A stretch of 58,969 bases of DNA from Aneurinibacillus terranovensis DSM 18919 (GTDB taxonomy: Bacteria > Bacillota > Bacilli > Aneurinibacillales > Aneurinibacillaceae). Numbering within the stretch: position 1 is the stretch's first letter; each line of letters starts with the position of its first letter. The translations under genes were made by a program, and so were the position numbers. Below the pieces are notes generated by a model, which saw only the letters and a program-made list of their open reading frames with translations, had not been told where the DNA came from and did no database searches. The DNA is taken from positions 1 to 58,969 of the forward strand of contig NZ_AUMJ01000044.1 in NCBI RefSeq assembly GCF_000430625.1, given 5' to 3'. Positions 56,374 through 58,969 of this stretch are shown one piece after another.

Positions 56374-57758
56374 GATTGGCTTCCTCCTACCGTCAGTTGG
56401 GATACACGCAGGGCCGGCTGGCCGACATTTACCGGTATGGAACCACTGATCGAGCCGCACATTCCCTGTCCGGGTTTAAAGTTATTTCCAACCATGTCGA
56501 CATCGTACATGGTCTGCCTGCCATTGCCGATTAACGTGGCCCCTTTTACCGGATACGTCAGCTTACCATTTTCAATCATATAGCCTTCAAGCACCGCGAA
56601 GTTAAAATCGCCCGTTGTCGTATTCACACTGCCGCCGCCCATCGATTTCGCGTAGAGGCCGTATTCGGTTCCCGCGATCATATCATCGAGTTTATCTGTG
56701 CCCGGCAAAATGTAGGTGTTCGTCATGCGCGAAGTCGGGGCGAACCGGTACGACTGCCGTCTGGCTGAGCCGGTCGGGGCCATACCCAACCTCCGTCCGC
56801 CGAGCTTGTCGATTAAATAGCCCTTTAAAATTCCTTTTTCTATAAGCGAATTGCGCTGGGTGTGTGTGCCTTCATCGTCAATATGAAGCGAGCCCCATTC
56901 ATTCGGAATCGTTCCATTATCTATTGCTGATATTTTTTCGCTTACGACCTGTTGGTTGAGCTTACCGGCATATGGGCCGTTTCCTTTGGCAACAGCGGTC
57001 GCTTCCATTCCGTGCCCGCATGCTTCATGGAAAATAACGCCGCCAAACCCGTTATCAATCACAACAGGCATTTTTCCGCCAGGACACGGTCTGGCTTCGA
57101 GCATGCGTACGGCGCTATCGGCCGCCGTCTCTGCGATATCGCGGAGATCGATCTCGGAGTAGAACTCAAACCCTTTCGATGCGCCCGGTGCCAGGTAACC
57201 CCGCTGCTTTTGCTCTTGGTCTGCGGCGATCACTTCGACAAACAGGCGGGTTCTTACCCGTTTGTCCTCGGCCCATAGTCCGTCAGAGTTGGCGATCAGC
57301 ACCCGCTGTGTTTCATCGAAATAGCTGGCTTTTACCTGGCTGACCGATTTATGGTAGTCGAAGGCATGCCTGGTGACCCGGGATAGCACATCCCTTTTTC
57401 GTTCAATGGACACCACCCGTGGATCAATGGTGGCGATATGGCGGGGCACGATCAATTCTTTCTTAAATGTGATGGTCCGGTTGACCGTCTGCCGGTTTTT
57501 AGCGGCCTGAGAGAGGAGGGCGGCAATCTCGATTAAATGATTTTCCTCTTCATTGTTCGTGTATGTATATAGATAATCCACGCCGTTAAAAATGCGAATC
57601 CCGATCCCGAAGTCCTGCCCTGAACGGGCCTTTTCGATTTTTTCTTTTACCATGGAAAGGTGTTGTTCGATTTTGTTTTCCACGTAAATTTCCGCGAAAT
57701 CTCCCCCGTGTGAGAGCGCGGCCTGCAGTACGCGTTCCACCAGTTTTTGCTGTAGCAT
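56370..57758 (-). CDS. tldD: TldD metallopeptidase subunit
   Basis: The catalytic TldD subunit, 462 aa, with the zinc motif HEACGH at residues 244-249 and further family blocks (FGGVIFHEACGHGMEATA, IDDEGTHTQRNSLIEKG, MGGGSVNTTTGDF). It heads a two-gene operon with tldE. No substrate peptide gene is visible next to it, so a general proteolytic role is as likely as peptide maturation. Confidence 0.94.
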   Translation of the reverse strand: MLQQKLVERVLQAALSHGGDFAEIYVENKIEQHLSMVKEKIEKARSGQDFGIGIRIFNGVDYLYTYTNNEEENHLIEIAALLSQAAKNRQTVNRTITFKKELIVPRHIATIDPRVVSIERKRDVLSRVTRHAFDYHKSVSQVKASYFDETQRVLIANSDGLWAEDKRVRTRLFVEVIAADQEQKQRGYLAPGASKGFEFYSEIDLRDIAETAADSAVRMLEARPCPGGKMPVVIDNGFGGVIFHEACGHGMEATAVAKGNGPYAGKLNQQVVSEKISAIDNGTIPNEWGSLHIDDEGTHTQRNSLIEKGILKGYLIDKLGGRRLGMAPTGSARRQSYRFAPTSRMTNTYILPGTDKLDDMIAGTEYGLYAKSMGGGSVNTTTGDFNFAVLEGYMIENGKLTYPVKGATLIGNGRQTMYDVDMVGNNFKPGQGMCGSISGSIPVNVGQPALRVSQLTVGGSQS

Positions 57759-57852
57759 GTGGATTACCTCTCTTCTAAAATTTCATTTAATTTTATTGTA
57801 TGATATTGATTATACGTTGTGGGAAGTAATTGAGAAAGGATTTGTCAGAATT

Positions 57853-58110
57853 ATGTATTATGTTTATATCATCCGCTGCAAAGATTCATCTTTATATACA
57901 GGATATGCGGCAAATGTCGAAGAGCGAATCAAAAAACATAATGAAGGAAAAGCAGCCCGTTATACTCGCGGCAGGGGGCCTGTCGAGCTTGTTTATGTTG
58001 AAGAGGTGCCGGACAAAAGGGATGCGATGCGCCGGGAATATGAAATCAAGCAGTTCAGTAAGGGGAAAAAAGAAATCCTTGTGCGCAATTGGAAAAATAA
58101 ATTTGTGTAA
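57853..58110 (+). CDS. GIY-YIG nuclease superfamily protein (UPF0213, YazA/YhbQ-like)
   Basis: An 85-aa single GIY-YIG domain. It begins MYYVYIIRC with YTGYAANVEERIKKHN, which carries the two Tyr elements and the conserved Arg, and has RGRGPVELVYVEE and a basic tail. These small proteins are predicted endonucleases of unknown physiological role. ATG 57853 gives the family start; the frame is open upstream to 57757 but without a ribosome binding site. Confidence 0.88.
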   Translation: MYYVYIIRCKDSSLYTGYAANVEERIKKHNEGKAARYTRGRGPVELVYVEEVPDKRDAMRREYEIKQFSKGKKEILVRNWKNKFV

Positions 58111-58152
58111 TTTTTATTGAAAGGGGCATTTTAAATACGGGAGGTGATAATC

Positions 58153-58395
58153 ATGGCAAAACGCAATAACAACTTCAATGCTAACGCAGATGCGCGCCAG
58201 CAAAACATGACTGCTCAAGCAGCGGGAACTACTGCAGGTACTGCAGCAGGAGCTAATGCAGCAGGCGTGAATGCGGCAGGATTTAACGATGTTGAGTTTG
58301 GCAGTGAAACGAACGCTCAGGCTGTTCGCCAGAAAAACCAGCAATCTCAAATGAAAGCTGCTAACAACGCGGCGCAGCAAAACGCTACGAAGTAA
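58153..58395 (+). CDS. Gamma-type small acid-soluble spore protein
   Basis: An 80-aa Asn/Gln/Ala-rich protein with EFGSETNAQAVRQKNQQS, the germination-protease cleavage region of gamma-type SASPs (SspE). These proteins serve as an amino-acid reserve in spores. ATG 58153 follows GGGAGGTGAT. A possible sigma-G site (TGTAAT, then CATTTTA at 58127) lies upstream but is weak. Only one repeat of the cleavage block is present, fewer than in B. subtilis SspE. Confidence 0.88.
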   Translation: MAKRNNNFNANADARQQNMTAQAAGTTAGTAAGANAAGVNAAGFNDVEFGSETNAQAVRQKNQQSQMKAANNAAQQNATK

Positions 58396-58411
58396 GTTAT
58401 CTCCCTCAAGC

Positions 58412-58438
58412 CCCCGGTGATATTCACCGGGGTTCTTC
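58412..58438 (+). terminator. Terminator after the SASP gene
   Basis: CCCCGGTGA, loop TAT, TCACCGGGG then TTCTTC (58412-58438). Confidence 0.9.
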
Positions 58439-58492
58439 ATTTTCATTGGGATTTTTCTCATCTAAAACCATTTTTATCTCTATAAAAAAGAG

Positions 58493-58521
58493 TTGCTTCT
58501 TTCTTGTACGTGTGATATATT
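58493..58521 (+). promoter_or_regulatory. Putative rRNA promoter ahead of 23S
   Basis: TTGCTT (58493-58498), a 17-bp spacer and TATATT (58516-58521). About 200 bp of leader follows, containing a GTACCTTGAAAACTGGATAC segment typical of the spacer just before 23S genes in Bacillales. Confidence 0.55.
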
Positions 58522-58724
58522 AATAAATGTCGCTACAAGATGCGGCAGCTTAATAAGTGAAACAAAACGAGGAAAACAAGGATAAAAAATTTCTTCACTT
58601 TTTCTTTGATGTACCTTGAAAACTGGATACAGAAAAAACAAAGCGCAATAGGAAAAATCCAAACTGCCTTTAGGTTTAATTTTGCTTGTATCGAACAAGA
58701 GCGGCAGGAGGAGCGAGAAGATCG

Positions 58725-58969
58725 GGTTAAGCTATAAAGGGCGCACGGTGGATGCCTAGGCACTAGGAGCCGATGAAGGACGCGACGAACGGCGATACGC
58801 TTCGGGGAGCTGTACGTAAGCTTGGATCCGGAGATGTCCGAATGGGGAAACCCCCTGCCCGTAATGGGGCAGGACTCCCATCTGAATTCATAGGATGGGC
58901 AGAGGCACACCAGGGGAACTGAAACATCTAAGTACCCTGAGGAAAAGAAAACAATAGTGATTCCCTCAG
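58725..58969 (+). rRNA. 23S ribosomal RNA, 5' end (runs off the window)
   Basis: The sequence from GGTTAAGCTATAAAGGGCGC through GCACGGTGGATGCC, AGCCGATGAAGGACG and CCAATGGGG-type helices is the conserved 5' end of bacterial 23S rRNA. Only the first ~245 nt are in the window. No 16S gene or tRNA is present upstream; the nearest gene is a SASP gene 330 bp away. Confidence 0.95.

Overview
The window reads as chromosomal DNA of an endospore-forming Firmicute of the order Bacillales. The best guess is a Paenibacillaceae-type genus such as Aneurinibacillus or Brevibacillus; this is inferred from gene content, since no database search was possible. Three things support it: sporulation genes (yqfC, yqfD, a gamma-type SASP), strong Gram-positive ribosome binding sites, and gene order that follows the Bacillus subtilis lepA-hemW-hrcA-grpE-dnaK-dnaJ-prmA-rsmE-mtaB ... 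rpsU-yqeY ... yqfC-yqfD-phoH-pgpH-ybeY-dgkA-cdd-era-yqzL-recO ... ccpN-ppsR-yqxD-dnaG-sigA-trmK-yqfO backbone.

Region 1 (1-13 kb) is translation and heat-shock housekeeping. lepA and hemW are followed by a CIRCE-controlled heat-shock operon: hrcA, an archaeal-type (group III) chaperonin, grpE, dnaK, then after an internal terminator and promoter dnaJ, prmA, rsmE and mtaB. The chaperonin inside an HrcA/CIRCE operon is the most striking single gene.

Region 2 (13-31 kb) is a variable section inserted between mtaB and rpsU. It holds an NlpC/P60 protein, a 56-aa Cys-rich protein, NUDIX-deoC, a Na/Pi cotransporter, a region-2-only sigma-like ORF with a PrcB_C-type secreted protein, a DUF445 membrane protein, a two-component system, a five-gene oligopeptide/dipeptide ABC transporter operon, a decayed SLH-domain surface-protein gene, ddl, a DUF202 protein and murF.

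Region 3 (31-46 kb) is again the conserved core: rpsU-yqeY, yqfC to recO, ccpN-ppsR, yqxD, dnaG and rpoD. glyQS is absent from the site between recO and ccpN.

Region 4 (46-59 kb) has an unknown membrane protein, an acyl-CoA dehydrogenase/acyl-CoA synthetase pair behind a catabolite-responsive element, trmK-yqfO, a zinc-ribbon protein, a HTH-TM-CapA fusion with altered metal-site motifs, a lipoprotein, tldD-tldE, a GIY-YIG protein, a gamma-SASP, and the 5' end of a 23S rRNA gene with no 16S gene visible upstream.

A family of long, structured, non-coding inverted repeats is scattered through the intergenic gaps at about 13.6, 27.8-28.2, 32.3 and 47.0-47.3 kb. All copies share one conserved apical loop. 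Two 262-bp copies are 98% identical, and one of them is inserted inside another member of the family. With the chaperonin operon, this is the best candidate for something not well described.
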